Below are positions 1-8,949 of a stretch of 56,194 bases of DNA, one piece after another. The position numbers and the translations under genes are program-made. This DNA comes from Solirubrobacter taibaiensis (lineage in GTDB: Bacteria; Actinomycetota; Thermoleophilia; Solirubrobacterales; Solirubrobacteraceae): NCBI GenBank assembly GCA_027587225.1, contig JAPDDQ010000048.1, positions 1 through 56,194 on the forward strand, read 5' to 3'. A model generated the notes under the pieces. That model made no database searches, was not told where the DNA came from, and saw only the letters and a list, made by a program, of their open reading frames with translations. Position 1 is the first letter of the stretch; each line of letters begins with the position of its first letter.

Positions 1-188
1 AGATGTCGCCCGCGCACTACCGGACGACGCTCGCCCTCGCCGAGCGCGATCCGCGGCGCGCGCCGGCGCGGCGGGCGCGGCGCCTGGAGCGGCGTGGCGA
101 GGATGCGCTCGAGCACGTCGCGCGGCGGCGCGGTGCGAGCGTGCGCGGCGGGATCGGACTCGCGCAACTCGAGAACGGGATCAGACAT
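1..188 (-). CDS. partial hypothetical protein downstream of ECF sigma factor
   Basis: An open frame begins at an ATG at 188 and runs off the left edge without a stop, giving 62 visible residues. It starts MSDPVLELRESDPAAHARTA and continues PPRDVLERILATP, then becomes basic and proline-rich. Codons are G/C-ending throughout. Lying just downstream of a sigma factor, it has the place and N-terminal style (short soluble head, then probably a membrane segment beyond the edge) of sigma-associated or hypothetical membrane proteins. That role is inference. The rest of the gene is outside the window, so no function is assigned. Confidence 0.55.
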   Translation of the reverse strand, partial: MSDPVLELRESDPAAHARTAPPRDVLERILATPLQAPRPPRRRAPRIALGEGERRPVVRGRH

Positions 189-210
189 GGTCGGGCTCCG
201 AGAAGAGGGC

Positions 211-270
211 GGGCGGGCCGGCGGCGCGAGAGCGTGGCGCGGGCGGGGCGGCGGCGCAAGAGCGCGGCGC
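211..270. repeat. 30-bp imperfect tandem duplication
   Basis: Bases 211-240 and 241-270 match at 27 of 30 positions, both built on GGCGGGGCGGCGGCG followed by an AGAGCG core. A more decayed third copy may follow to about 300. It lies in the 131-base spacer between the sigma factor stop and the partial gene. It is probably a slippage product. Confidence 0.6.
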
Positions 271-319
271 CGGCGGAGCGGCGCGACGAGACAACGCGGC
301 GAGCGCGCTGGCGGCGGGG

Positions 320-946
320 TCAGGCATCCGCGGGCTCCCAGGGCAGGTCGAGGTCGAGGGCGGCGTCCTGCTCACGCAGGCGCGCGGCGAGGCGGCGGCG
401 CGCACGGTGGACGCGCATCGCGAACGCGGGGCGGCTCACACCGGCGACGCGTGCCGCGTCGGCGAGGCTCAAGCGCTCCCAGGCGACGAGGCGCAGCGCC
501 TCACGGTCGGGTTCGCTGAGGCCGGTGAAGGCGCGCAGCGCGGCGTCGCGCTCCGCGAGGCGGTCGGCGGGATCGCGCGTGGCGTCGGCGACGGCCCGCG
601 CCGCGTGGCGACGACGCGCGGCGGGGTCGTCGCCGTGCTCGGCGTCGCCACCACCACGGTCACCGCGCGCGGCGGTCACGCCCGACTCGGCGGCCGCGGC
701 GCCGATCCGGCGGGCGTGGCGGGCGGCGTCGCGGCGACGGTTGGCGAGGACGTGCTTGGCCGTGCCGTACAGCCACGGCAACGGCTCCTCGGGCACCTCG
801 TCGAGGCGCCGCCACGCGACGAGGAACGCCTCGTTGACGACCTCCTCGGCCAGCGGCGGCTCGGCGCGCCGCAGCGCGTAGCGGTGCACGGCCTCGTAGT
901 GCTCGTCGAAGAGCGCTTCGAAGCGGGCTTGGCGGGTGGGGCTCAC
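320..946 (-). CDS. ECF-type RNA polymerase sigma factor
   Basis: This 208-residue protein has sigma-70 region 2 at about residues 8-72 (core binding and -10 recognition, with LFDEHYEAVHRYALRR and WLYGTAKHVLANRRRD). Region 4, a helix-turn-helix, lies at about 143-190 (LSEPDREALRLVAWERLSLADAA..GVSRPA...RVHRARRRL). The linker at 85-140 is long, and Arg- and Ala-rich. Start is GTG at 946. It would direct RNA polymerase to a small regulon. No recognisable anti-sigma gene lies next to it; the gene after it is cut by the window edge. The exact ECF group cannot be set by eye. Confidence 0.85.
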   Translation of the reverse strand: MSPTRQARFEALFDEHYEAVHRYALRRAEPPLAEEVVNEAFLVAWRRLDEVPEEPLPWLYGTAKHVLANRRRDAARHARRIGAAAAESGVTAARGDRGGGDAEHGDDPAARRRHAARAVADATRDPADRLAERDAALRAFTGLSEPDREALRLVAWERLSLADAARVAGVSRPAFAMRVHRARRRLAARLREQDAALDLDLPWEPADA

Positions 947-983
947 ATCCCTATCTGTCCGGCCGCCCGCCGGAGTTCACTCC

Positions 984-2024
984 CTAGGCGATGTAAATCG
1001 GAGCGCCCACGGGAACCTGCTCGTAGAGCTCCTCGACGTCCGGGATGTGCATCCGCAGGCAGCCGTGCGAGGCGGCCGAGCCGATCGACGCGTCGTCGGA
1101 CGTGCCGTGGATGCCCACGCCGTCGTAGATCCCGAGCCAGCGGGCCTTGATCGGGTTCGAGGGATCGTCGCCCGCGATGACCTTGCCGGCCAGGTCGCCG
1201 GCCCAGTCGGAGTTCGGGACGTGCCAGGCCGGGTTGACGGCCTTGTTCTGGATGTTGTAGAGGCCGGCCGGCGTGTCCATGCCGACCTTGCCCACCGCGA
1301 TCCCGTACGTCTTCGCCAGCTTGAGGTTCTTGTAGAGCCGCAGCTTGAAGTTCTTGCGGTCGGCCACGAGGATCGCCGGGTACTTCTCCGCGATCTGCTT
1401 CGTGGAGACCTTGGGCTGGACGACGGTGGTCTTGACCTTGACCGCTTCGGTCTTGTTCGGCGTGAGCAGCGTCTGCTCGAGGTCCTTGGCCAGCGAGTTG
1501 TACTTCACGCGCAGCCCCGTCTTGGACTGCGTGGGCTCCTTGAAGCCCTCGCTGAGGTCCAGGTTCGCGTCCTTGGCCTTGCGGTCCAGCGACTTCTGGA
1601 CCCGCTTGACGAGCTTGTCGATCGCCGGCTTGTTGTAACTGACGTCGGCCGCCAGTTCCGTGTCGATGGACTCGTTGCGCACGTTGCGCCACGCGCGGGA
1701 GAACATGTCCCCCTGCTGCGAGCGCTTGAGCGCCTTGTCCACCGAGCCGCGGATGTCGATCCCGATCGACGCCGCTTTCTGGGTGAGCGTGAACGTGCGG
1801 TCCTTGTAGGAGACCTTCACGGGGCGGTCCAGCGGCTTCAGCAGCGAGGCGGAGAGCTTCTGCTCGGCCTGCACGCGGGTGAGCCCACCGATGGGCACAC
1901 CGTTGACCTTGACGCCTTCAGCGACCAGGTCCTGCTTGGACTGGTCGTAGAAGTACACGGCGGCAAGACCGCCAAGGCCAATGACGACGAGCAGGGAAGC
2001 AATGACGATCAGACGAGTACGCAT
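984..2024 (-). CDS. L,D-transpeptidase (YkuD domain) with N-terminal anchor
   Basis: The enzyme would make 3-3 peptide cross-links, or attach molecules to peptidoglycan, outside the membrane. An N-terminal hydrophobic segment (about residues 4-25) acts as uncleaved signal or anchor. Residues about 40-160 resemble the YoaR-type putative peptidoglycan-binding domain. The C-terminal YkuD domain, about residues 220-346, carries the HGT and SHGCLRM motifs with catalytic Cys. I use ATG at 2024. A TTG at 2036 would add four residues, but a TACCAT -10 box (2036-2041) overlaps it, which favours ATG and a very short leader. It follows the epimerase gene by 72 bases containing a small inverted repeat. 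Confidence 0.9.
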   Translation of the reverse strand: MRTRLIVIASLLVVIGLGGLAAVYFYDQSKQDLVAEGVKVNGVPIGGLTRVQAEQKLSASLLKPLDRPVKVSYKDRTFTLTQKAASIGIDIRGSVDKALKRSQQGDMFSRAWRNVRNESIDTELAADVSYNKPAIDKLVKRVQKSLDRKAKDANLDLSEGFKEPTQSKTGLRVKYNSLAKDLEQTLLTPNKTEAVKVKTTVVQPKVSTKQIAEKYPAILVADRKNFKLRLYKNLKLAKTYGIAVGKVGMDTPAGLYNIQNKAVNPAWHVPNSDWAGDLAGKVIAGDDPSNPIKARWLGIYDGVGIHGTSDDASIGSAASHGCLRMHIPDVEELYEQVPVGAPIYIA

Positions 2025-2051
2025 GGGGCTCGGCAATGGTAAGACGCGGAA

Positions 2052-2071
2052 CAGGGGATTGAATACCCCTG
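2052..2071. repeat. small inverted repeat between epimerase and L,D-transpeptidase genes
   Basis: The arms CAGGGG (2052-2057) and CCCCTG (2066-2071) flank an AT-rich 8-base loop. It lies 3' of the epimerase stop and 5' of the transpeptidase start, so it may be a weak terminator or attenuator. No U-tract follows on the minus strand. Confidence 0.4.
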
Positions 2072-2096
2072 CAAGGACACTGGCTTGTCAGTCAGG

Positions 2097-3134
2097 TTAC
2101 TCAGGGCGTCGGACGCTCGGCGACCAGCGGAGGAACTCCTCCACTTCGCGCTCGTAGCGATATGGCGCTTGGCCGCTCTCGCGGAGCGGAGCCAGGCGCA
2201 GCGCGGCCGCAAACGCTTGCACCGTTTCCCGCGTCGTGAGGCTGAACCGGAAGCCGCTGAGCTTCAGCCGGCGGTTGTCCAGGCCGCGCCCGTAGCGGAG
2301 CTGTCGGCGGACCTCGTCCGGCACGCGGACGCCGAGGAGGTTCGTCGCCCTGGTCGCCAGGCTCGTCCCCCAGGGCGGGAGCAGCGGCGCGTACGGCTTG
2401 CCGAGCAGGCTCGCGACCTCGCTCAGCGCCAGCACCCCGTCCGGCGCGGCGTTGTAGATCCCGGGGAGCTCATTGGTGGCGGCGTGATGGAGCGCGCCGA
2501 CGATGTCGTCCTCGTGGATGAACTGGTAGCGCGGGTCGAAGCCGAGGATGCCGGGCACGGCGGGCAGGCCGAGCAGCCGGCTGTGCGAGTTGTGCAGGTC
2601 CGGACCGAGCCCGTTGCAGAAGCGCAACGTGGTCACGGTGACGTCAGGGTTGCGCTCGGCAAAGCCGCGGACGGCGTCGTCGGCCTCGACGATGTCGCTC
2701 TCCAGCCGGGTGCGCGGCGGGTGCGGGCGCCGCATGTCCTCGGTGAAGAAGCTCGGATCGTCGCGCTCACAGCCGTAGTAGTGCGCGCTGGACTTGAAGA
2801 CCACCTTCTTCACCGGCGAGTCCGGGCCGCCACACGCGGCGAGGATGTTCATCGTCCCGATCACGTTCTGCTCGTGCGCGACGCGGGCCGGGGCGGTCGC
2901 CGAGTCCACGACGAGGCGCGAGTCGATCACGGTGTCGATCTCCGCGGCGTGCACGATCCGGCGCAGCAGCGCGTGGTGCGTGCCCATCCGGACGAACTCG
3001 GTGCGCTCGAGCGGGCAGTTCGGGTCGTCCGTGGAGACGCCGACGATCACCTCGACGGATTCGTCCTTCTCGAGTTCCTGCGCGAGCCGGCCACCCCAGT
3101 AGCTGGACAGGCCGGTGATCAGGACGCGGCTCAT
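2097..3134 (-). CDS. NAD-dependent epimerase/dehydratase-like (atypical SDR) protein
   Basis: This 345-residue Rossmann-fold protein starts MSRVLITGLSSYWGGRLAQ, a variant of the extended-SDR nucleotide-binding motif. Later segments fit the extended SDR fold: KKVVFKSSAHYYG, TTLRFCNGLGP, QFIHEDDIVGAL and GIYNAAPDGVL. At the place where active extended SDRs have YxxxK I read RTRLESD, so the catalytic Tyr-Lys pair seems absent. It may bind rather than turn over a sugar nucleotide or lipid head group. Start ATG at 3134 overlaps the acyltransferase TGA by four bases (ATGA), so the two are translationally coupled. A role in envelope lipid or glycan metabolism is inferred from that partner. Confidence 0.8.
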   Translation of the reverse strand: MSRVLITGLSSYWGGRLAQELEKDESVEVIVGVSTDDPNCPLERTEFVRMGTHHALLRRIVHAAEIDTVIDSRLVVDSATAPARVAHEQNVIGTMNILAACGGPDSPVKKVVFKSSAHYYGCERDDPSFFTEDMRRPHPPRTRLESDIVEADDAVRGFAERNPDVTVTTLRFCNGLGPDLHNSHSRLLGLPAVPGILGFDPRYQFIHEDDIVGALHHAATNELPGIYNAAPDGVLALSEVASLLGKPYAPLLPPWGTSLATRATNLLGVRVPDEVRRQLRYGRGLDNRRLKLSGFRFSLTTRETVQAFAAALRLAPLRESGQAPYRYEREVEEFLRWSPSVRRPE

Positions 3135-3949
3135 CCGAGCCACACCGACTTGCGTTCGGCGAGCATCGCGTAGAGCTCCTCCTGAATCCGGGCGCGAACT
3201 TCCTCGGCCACCGTCTGCACCAGGCCCTTGTCGTTCCACGGCTCCTCGCCCCACTGGTCGGTGGGGATCGGCTCCAGGAAGCGGATGAAGAACTTCGCCG
3301 GCAGGTAGCCGGGCGCGGGGATCACCGGAACGTAGATCAGGCCGGTGAGCCTTCTCAGCGGGTTGAGGTGCGCGAAGATCGGCATCGCCTCCTCCGCGCC
3401 CACGAGCGCGACGGGGACGATCGGGGCGCGCGCCCGCATCGCGGACTCCACGAACCCGCCGCGGCCGAAGCGCTGCAGGCGATAGCGGTCCTTGTAGAGC
3501 TTCTCGGTGCCCTTGCGCCCTTCGGGGAACACGAGGACGAGCTGCTCCTCGTCATGGAGCAGGCGGTGCACGTTCGCCGGGTGGGCGGGCACGCCGCCGA
3601 GCTTGGCGACCAGCAGTGAGAGCCCCGGATAGCCCTTGAAGAAGTGCTCGACGGTCAGGTGGAGCGAGCGCGGCCGGGTGTGCTCCTCCTTGATCGCCTT
3701 GGCGATCATCGACGCGTCGGGCGGAAGCGCGCCGGAGTGGTTGGACACCAGCAGCGCGCCGCCGGTCGTCGGGACGTGCTCGATCCCGTCGACCTCGACC
3801 CGGAACCAGTAGTGGTACAGGAAGTCGTAGATCGTCCGGTCGAAGAAGCCCTCGACGCGCTCCGAGCGGCCCCAGTCGGTGACCTGGCGCTCCGGCTCGA
3901 CGGCCGGCAGGTACGCACGGTGGTCGGGCGGGGGTTCGAGTTCCTTCAC
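3131..3949 (-). CDS. lysophospholipid/glycerol acyltransferase (PlsC-like)
   Basis: This 272-residue protein has the acyltransferase block SNHSGALPPD (catalytic His and Asp, about residues 75-85), the acceptor-binding VFPEGRKGTEK motif (about 140-150) and a C-terminal region typical of the family. It would transfer an acyl chain from acyl-CoA or acyl-ACP to a glycerol-phosphate or related alcohol at the inner membrane face. I chose GTG at 3949. It overlaps the HAD gene's stop as GTGA and has GGAG upstream; a GTG at 3958 is possible. It is the middle gene of a HAD-acyltransferase-SDR row. Confidence 0.85.
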   Translation of the reverse strand: MKELEPPPDHRAYLPAVEPERQVTDWGRSERVEGFFDRTIYDFLYHYWFRVEVDGIEHVPTTGGALLVSNHSGALPPDASMIAKAIKEEHTRPRSLHLTVEHFFKGYPGLSLLVAKLGGVPAHPANVHRLLHDEEQLVLVFPEGRKGTEKLYKDRYRLQRFGRGGFVESAMRARAPIVPVALVGAEEAMPIFAHLNPLRRLTGLIYVPVIPAPGYLPAKFFIRFLEPIPTDQWGEEPWNDKGLVQTVAEEVRARIQEELYAMLAERKSVWLG

Positions 3950-4488
3950 TTCAGGCACGACTCCAAGCGGTGCGCGAGCGTCGGCCAGTCCGGCGCGCTG
4001 ATGACGTCCGGCAGGTCCCGGTTCCACGGGTGCTCGAGCGTTGCCGCGGTGATACCCACTTCGACGGCGCGCCGCAGGTTGTCGGGCGAGTCGTCGATCA
4101 GCACGTCGATCTGGAGCTCCACGCAACGGGTGATCTTGTCGTAGGAGCAGTACAGCTCGTCGTGCGGGAGGCCGATCTGCTCCAGCCACTCGGCGGTCTG
4201 GCCGTGAGTCTCGAGCGCCCGGTGGCTCGTGATGTGGATGAAGTGGCCTTGCTCGTGCCAGCGCGCGATGGCCTCCACCGCGCCCGGGTAGGGCTCAGCG
4301 GTGAGCACGTGCTCCGGGCTGTGGGTCTCGTCCACGACTGCCTTGAGCTGCTCGGGCGCGAGCGCGTCGATCGCCCAGGTGGATTGCGTGTCGTAGGGCA
4401 GATCGACGCCGTAGCGGCGTTTGGCGATCTCGGCCAGCTGGTCCCAGTACGGGTGCAGCGTCGAGTCGATGTCGATCGCAAAGCGCAC
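3946..4488 (-). CDS. HAD-superfamily hydrolase, 5'-nucleotidase-like
   Basis: This 180-residue protein starts at GTG 4488 (VRFAIDIDSTL). Motif I is DIDST, with nucleophile and acid Asp within the first 12 residues. A motif II-like ITSH lies near residue 100 and motif IV, VLIDDSPDN, near 140. The cap is small and between motifs I and II. These features fit a phosphatase acting on a small phosphorylated metabolite; the substrate cannot be told. The start lies 21 bases from a divergent hydrolase gene, with overlapping -10 boxes between them, and the 3' end overlaps the acyltransferase start. Confidence 0.75.
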   Translation of the reverse strand: MRFAIDIDSTLHPYWDQLAEIAKRRYGVDLPYDTQSTWAIDALAPEQLKAVVDETHSPEHVLTAEPYPGAVEAIARWHEQGHFIHITSHRALETHGQTAEWLEQIGLPHDELYCSYDKITRCVELQIDVLIDDSPDNLRRAVEVGITAATLEHPWNRDLPDVISAPDWPTLAHRLESCLK

Positions 4489-4497
4489 GAGCGTTGG

Positions 4498-4504
4498 TAC
4501 GGTA
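4498..4504. promoter_or_regulatory. symmetric divergent -10 element TACGGTA
   Basis: On the plus strand TACGGT (4498-4503) lies six bases before the hydrolase GTG at 4510. On the minus strand TACCGT (4504-4499) lies ten bases before the HAD GTG at 4488. The near-symmetric heptamer can serve as -10 box in both directions and implies leaderless or nearly leaderless mRNAs. No clear -35 is visible. Confidence 0.5.
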
Positions 4505-4509
4505 GCGGC

Positions 4510-5448
4510 GTGTCGGGCTTCATCGGGCAGGTACGCGCGCTCCCGGCCAACGCGTTCCTGCGGTCGCGTCCCGACCCGGACTACGCGGACGGCGACGACT
4601 CGACCTGGATCTCGGTCGACTGGCCGTCGCTGACGCGGACCGAGACCGTCCTGGGCAAGCGGGTCAACGTGATCGACACCGGCGGGGACAAGCCGCCGTT
4701 GCTGTTCCTGCACGGGCTCGGCGGGCTGTGGCAGAACTGGCTGCTGAACATCCCGGCCTTCATGGATCGCTTCCGGGTGCTGGCGCCCGACCTGCCGGGG
4801 TTCGGCGGGTCGGAGATGCCGGCGGGCCGGATCTCGATCCAGAGCTTCGCGCGGGCGATCGACCAGCTCTGCACGCAGCTGGACGTCGAAGCGCCCGTGG
4901 TCGTCGGCAACTCGATGGGCGGGTTCATCGGGGCCGAGTTGGCCTTGGCCTTCCCGACGCGCGTGCAGAAGCTGGTGCTCGTCTCGGCGGCCGGGATCTC
5001 GGCCGAGCACATGTGGAAGGAGCCCGTGATGGCGATCGGGCGCCTGATGGCGGTCAGCGCGGCGCGGGCGGGCGTCAAGCAGCTGCCGGTCGCGTCGCGT
5101 CCCCGGCTGCGGCGCGCGGCGCTGCAGCTGGTGGTGCGGTACCCGGAGCGCCTGTCGGTGCCGCTGGCCTCCGAACTGGTGGTGGGCGCGGGGACGCCGG
5201 GCTTCGTGGGCGGACTCGACGCCGTGCTCGACTACTCCTACCGCGAGCGGCTCGCCGAGATCGAGATCCCGGTGCTGATCGTGTGGGGCCGCAACGACAT
5301 CCTGATCCCGGTCTCGGACGCCTACGAGTACGAGAAGCTGATCGGGAGCAACGCCCGCGCCGTCGTGTTCGACGACACGGGCCATCTCTCCATGCTCGAG
5401 CGCCCGTCGCGGTTCAACGGGCTGCTCTCCGAGTTCATCGATGCGTGA
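4510..5448 (+). CDS. alpha/beta-fold hydrolase
   Basis: This 312-residue protein has the classic fold signals: oxyanion HG motif LLFLHGLGG (about residue 60), nucleophile elbow GNSMGG (about 136-141, Ser), an acid near VWGRND (about 262) and catalytic His in DTGHLSMLERP (about 291). It resembles the MhpC/BphD-type hydrolases and haloperoxidase-like esterases. The substrate is unknown. The residues before the core form a longer N-terminal extension (about 45) than usual. It overlaps ilvD tail to tail by 14 bases. Confidence 0.85.
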   Translation: MSGFIGQVRALPANAFLRSRPDPDYADGDDSTWISVDWPSLTRTETVLGKRVNVIDTGGDKPPLLFLHGLGGLWQNWLLNIPAFMDRFRVLAPDLPGFGGSEMPAGRISIQSFARAIDQLCTQLDVEAPVVVGNSMGGFIGAELALAFPTRVQKLVLVSAAGISAEHMWKEPVMAIGRLMAVSAARAGVKQLPVASRPRLRRAALQLVVRYPERLSVPLASELVVGAGTPGFVGGLDAVLDYSYRERLAEIEIPVLIVWGRNDILIPVSDAYEYEKLIGSNARAVVFDDTGHLSMLERPSRFNGLLSEFIDA

Positions 5449-7102
5449 TCGCGCCCTCGCTGGCGCTTGAGACCTGCTGGGCGTACTTGCCGAGCACGCC
5501 GCGGGTCATCGTGGGTGGCGGCTGGTAGGCGTCGAGGCGCCGTTGGATCTCCTCGTCGGGGATGTCGAGGTCGATGCGGCGCTTGTCCACGTCGATCGTG
5601 ATCGTGTCGCCCTCCTGCACGGCGGCGATCGGGCCCTTGTGGACGGCTTCGGGGGCGATGTGCCCGGCCATGAAGCCACGCGTGGCACCGGAGAAGCGGC
5701 CGTCGGTGAGCAGGGCGACGCTGTCGCCGAGACCCTCCCCCACGATCGCGGCGGTGACGGCGAGCATCTCGCGCATCCCGGGGCCGCCGGCGGGGCCCTC
5801 GTTGCGGATGACGACGACGTCGCCGGGGTTGATCTGGCCGGAGGTGACGGCCTGCATGCACGCTTCCTCGCCCTCGAACACGCGGGCGGGGCCGGTGTGA
5901 TGGCGTCGTTCGTGCCCGGAGAGCTTCACCACGCTGCCTTCGGGCGCGACGTTGCCGCGGAGGATCGCGATGCCACCGGTCTTCTTGATCGGGTTGTCGA
6001 GCGGGCGGATGACTTCCTGGCCGGGTTGTTCCTGGGCCTCTTGCGCGTGCTGGCCGATCGTCTTGCCGGTGACGGTGGGCGCGTCTTGGTGGAGGAGTCC
6101 GAGTTCGACGAGCCGCTGCGCGAGGACGGCGGTGCCGCCCGCCGCGTGCAGGTCGGTGGCGACGAAACGCCCGCCCGGCTTGAGGTCGCACAGGCTCGGG
6201 CTGGACTCGGCGATCCGGTCGAAGTCGTCGATGTCGAGCGGGACGCCCGCTTCCCGGGCCACCGCGAGCAGGTGCAGGACGGCGTTCGTGGACCCGCCGG
6301 ACGCCGCGACGGCGAGGATCGCGTTCTCCAGGCTGTCGCGGGTGATGAGATCTGACGGCTTCTGACCTCTTCTGAGGACGTCCATCACGAGCTCACCGGC
6401 GGCGAAGGCGTGGTCGGCCTTCGTGGCGTCCTGCGCGGGCGTGAGGCTCGGGCCGATCGGGCTGATGCCCATCATCTCGAACGCCATCGCCATCGTGTTG
6501 GCGGTGTACTGACCGCCACACGCGCCGGCGCCCGGGCTGGCCGCGGCCTCGATGTCCGCCAGGTCCTGGTCGGTGATCTTGCCCGCCGCGTTCGCACCGA
6601 CGGCCTCGAACACGTCCATGATCGTGATGTCCTTGCCCTGGTAGTGGCCGGGCGGGATCGAGCCGCCGTAGAGCATCACGCCCGGCACGTCGAGACGCGC
6701 GAGCGCCATCACGGTGCCGGGGATCGTCTTGTCGCACGCGCACAGGCAGATCACGGCGTCGAACAGGTGGCCGAGCGTGACGAGCTCGATGCTGTCCGCG
6801 ACGACTTCCCGGGAGACCAGGCTCGTCTTCATCCCGGACGTGCCCATCGTGATGCCGTCGGAGATCGCGACGGTGTTGAACTCCATCGGCGTCCCGCCCG
6901 CGGCCTTGATCCCGTCCTTGACGAACTTGGCGAGCGCGCGCAGGTGGAAGTTGCACGGCATCGTCTCGGTCCACGTGTTCGCGACGCCGATGATGGGCTT
7001 GCTCAGGGCCTCGTCGTCGTAACCGATGCCCTTCAGGTACGCGCGGGCGGCCGCGCGGTCACGGCCCTCGGTCAGTGCCCGAGAGCGGTGCTTGAGGTCC
7101 AT
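5435..7102 (-). CDS. ilvD: dihydroxy-acid dehydratase
   Basis: The enzyme dehydrates 2,3-dihydroxy-isovalerate and 2,3-dihydroxy-3-methylvalerate to the 2-keto acids in valine and isoleucine synthesis. It is full length (555 residues). Iron-sulfur cluster cysteines are in ICLCACDKT (about 120-130) and GACGGQYTANTMAM (about 195-208). The C-terminal swivelling domain contains GRFSGATRGFMAGHI. It is the last gene of a four-gene row after thiD and two unknowns, ten bases after its neighbour, but has its own TAACAT -10 box seven bases before ATG. No other ilv genes are in the window. Confidence 0.97.
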   Translation of the reverse strand: MDLKHRSRALTEGRDRAAARAYLKGIGYDDEALSKPIIGVANTWTETMPCNFHLRALAKFVKDGIKAAGGTPMEFNTVAISDGITMGTSGMKTSLVSREVVADSIELVTLGHLFDAVICLCACDKTIPGTVMALARLDVPGVMLYGGSIPPGHYQGKDITIMDVFEAVGANAAGKITDQDLADIEAAASPGAGACGGQYTANTMAMAFEMMGISPIGPSLTPAQDATKADHAFAAGELVMDVLRRGQKPSDLITRDSLENAILAVAASGGSTNAVLHLLAVAREAGVPLDIDDFDRIAESSPSLCDLKPGGRFVATDLHAAGGTAVLAQRLVELGLLHQDAPTVTGKTIGQHAQEAQEQPGQEVIRPLDNPIKKTGGIAILRGNVAPEGSVVKLSGHERRHHTGPARVFEGEEACMQAVTSGQINPGDVVVIRNEGPAGGPGMREMLAVTAAIVGEGLGDSVALLTDGRFSGATRGFMAGHIAPEAVHKGPIAAVQEGDTITIDVDKRRIDLDIPDEEIQRRLDAYQPPPTMTRGVLGKYAQQVSSASEGAITHR

Positions 7103-7109
7103 GTGGGCG

Positions 7110-7115
7110 ATGTTA
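7110..7115 (-). promoter_or_regulatory. -10 box TAACAT of ilvD
   Basis: TAACAT lies seven bases before the ilvD ATG. The TAA within it is also the stop codon of the upstream 201-residue gene. The spacing predicts a leaderless ilvD transcript. Confidence 0.5.
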
Positions 7116-7718
7116 CGCCGCGCCGGACTGCGTGCGTCGCGTGCGCTCGAGGCGCTCGCGCTCCCAGCGCCCGAGGCGCCAGATGTCGCGCTGGATCTGC
7201 TTCGGGTCCACTTGGCGGCCCGGCAGATGCATGTTGGCCGAGGAGATGAGGCGACGTTCGTCGCCCTTGAGCGCCATCCACTTGGCGAGCATGTCGTCGG
7301 AGTCCGGCAGGCGCGAGCTGCCGTAGGGCTTGGACTCGTCCGGGAACTCGACGCAGTACTCGTTGAGCAGGCGGCCGGTCTGCGGCAGGTAGGCCACGAT
7401 CGGCTTGTGCGGGTAGATCAGGTACGCGTACGGGACGCCCCGGAGCTCCTTGTCCAGGTTCTCCGCCCCCCAGACCCGGATGAGGCCCAGGTCGCGGTAC
7501 ATCTCCCACTCCTCCTCGTTCACGCAGGACTTCAGGAGCTCCTTCGCGCGTTGCTCGGCCCGGCGCTCGCGGCCCGGGTCGTACGCGCTGATCTGGCCGG
7601 CCTCGACGGCGGCCTTGCGAATCCGGCGGGCTTCCCCGCGGCGCTCGAAGTACGGGATCGTGACCTCCCAAAGGAGGGCGACGACGACGATCGCCGTGGC
7701 GATGAGGGCGACCGTCAC
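7113..7718 (-). CDS. conserved-looking hypothetical protein with N-terminal membrane segment
   Basis: I do not recognise this 201-residue protein. Residues 1-17 are strongly hydrophobic (MTVALIATAIVVVALLW). They are followed by a charged, helix-prone region (20-75), then a mixed domain with LIYPHKPIVAYLPQTGRL, and a basic C-terminus. One anchor with a cytoplasmic body is the simplest topology. It lies five bases after the 83-residue gene and ten before ilvD, suggesting co-transcription with thiD. Codon use matches its neighbours. Confidence 0.75.
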   Translation of the reverse strand: MTVALIATAIVVVALLWEVTIPYFERRGEARRIRKAAVEAGQISAYDPGRERRAEQRAKELLKSCVNEEEWEMYRDLGLIRVWGAENLDKELRGVPYAYLIYPHKPIVAYLPQTGRLLNEYCVEFPDESKPYGSSRLPDSDDMLAKWMALKGDERRLISSANMHLPGRQVDPKQIQRDIWRLGRWERERLERTRRTQSGAA

Positions 7719-7723
7719 GGCGG

Positions 7724-7975
7724 TTACTGCGCTCCGCCCGCGGCGCGCGGGAAGAAGATCACGCGGCCGGCGTCACGCGGGACATCAGAGAAGTCCCGGA
7801 CCATCTCGGCCTCCCTACGGCCGCCCTCGGCCTGCACCGGGATGGCAGCCCACATGCCCAATTCCAGCTGCTTCCGGAATTCCGCAACGAGGCGCTGCTC
7901 GTCTTCGAGGAGGGTTGGATCCCCCTCGGCGATCAGCTGCTCGCCATATCCCGGCCGCATCCGCAGGAACTTCAT
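7724..7975 (-). CDS. small hypothetical protein
   Basis: An 83-residue soluble protein starting MKFLRMRPGYGEQLI. It has an acidic amphipathic helix (DPTLLEDEQRLVAEFRKQLE, about 19-38), the segment MWAAIPVQAEGGRREAEMV, and ends FFPRAAGGAQ. No family is recognised. Its place, 12 bases after thiD and five before the 201-residue gene, argues that it is a real gene in the same transcript. The central part could form a small alpha-beta unit, but no function is assigned. Confidence 0.65.
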   Translation of the reverse strand: MKFLRMRPGYGEQLIAEGDPTLLEDEQRLVAEFRKQLELGMWAAIPVQAEGGRREAEMVRDFSDVPRDAGRVIFFPRAAGGAQ

Positions 7976-7987
7976 GCGCGCATTATG

Positions 7988-8866
<879 letters not shown>

Positions 8867-8873
8867 CCGCGTC

Positions 8874-8879
8874 AGGTTA
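8874..8879 (-). promoter_or_regulatory. -10 box TAACCT of thiD
   Basis: TAACCT is separated from the thiD ATG by seven bases, the spacing expected if the A of ATG is the transcription start. Confidence 0.5.
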
Positions 8880-8949
8880 GGCGGTCGAGTCTCCCTGGCC
8901 CGTGTGTAGAACCTCCGCCCCTTGACGTTCTGTCAGGCTGGTGCACCTG

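Noticed and set aside
936..2042. Long plus-strand frames opposite the transpeptidase, epimerase, comM, smc and recG genes
   Set aside because: High-GC DNA gives long antisense frames. Their products are Arg/Val/Leu/Asp-rich and match no family, while the minus genes have clear motifs.
7103..7723. Branched-chain attenuator or leader peptide before ilvD
   Set aside because: The upstream gene ends ten bases before ilvD and the promoter box leaves no leader.
8867..8949. TPP riboswitch before thiD
   Set aside because: The -10 box is seven bases from ATG, so there is no leader to hold one, and no THI-box-like sequence is seen.
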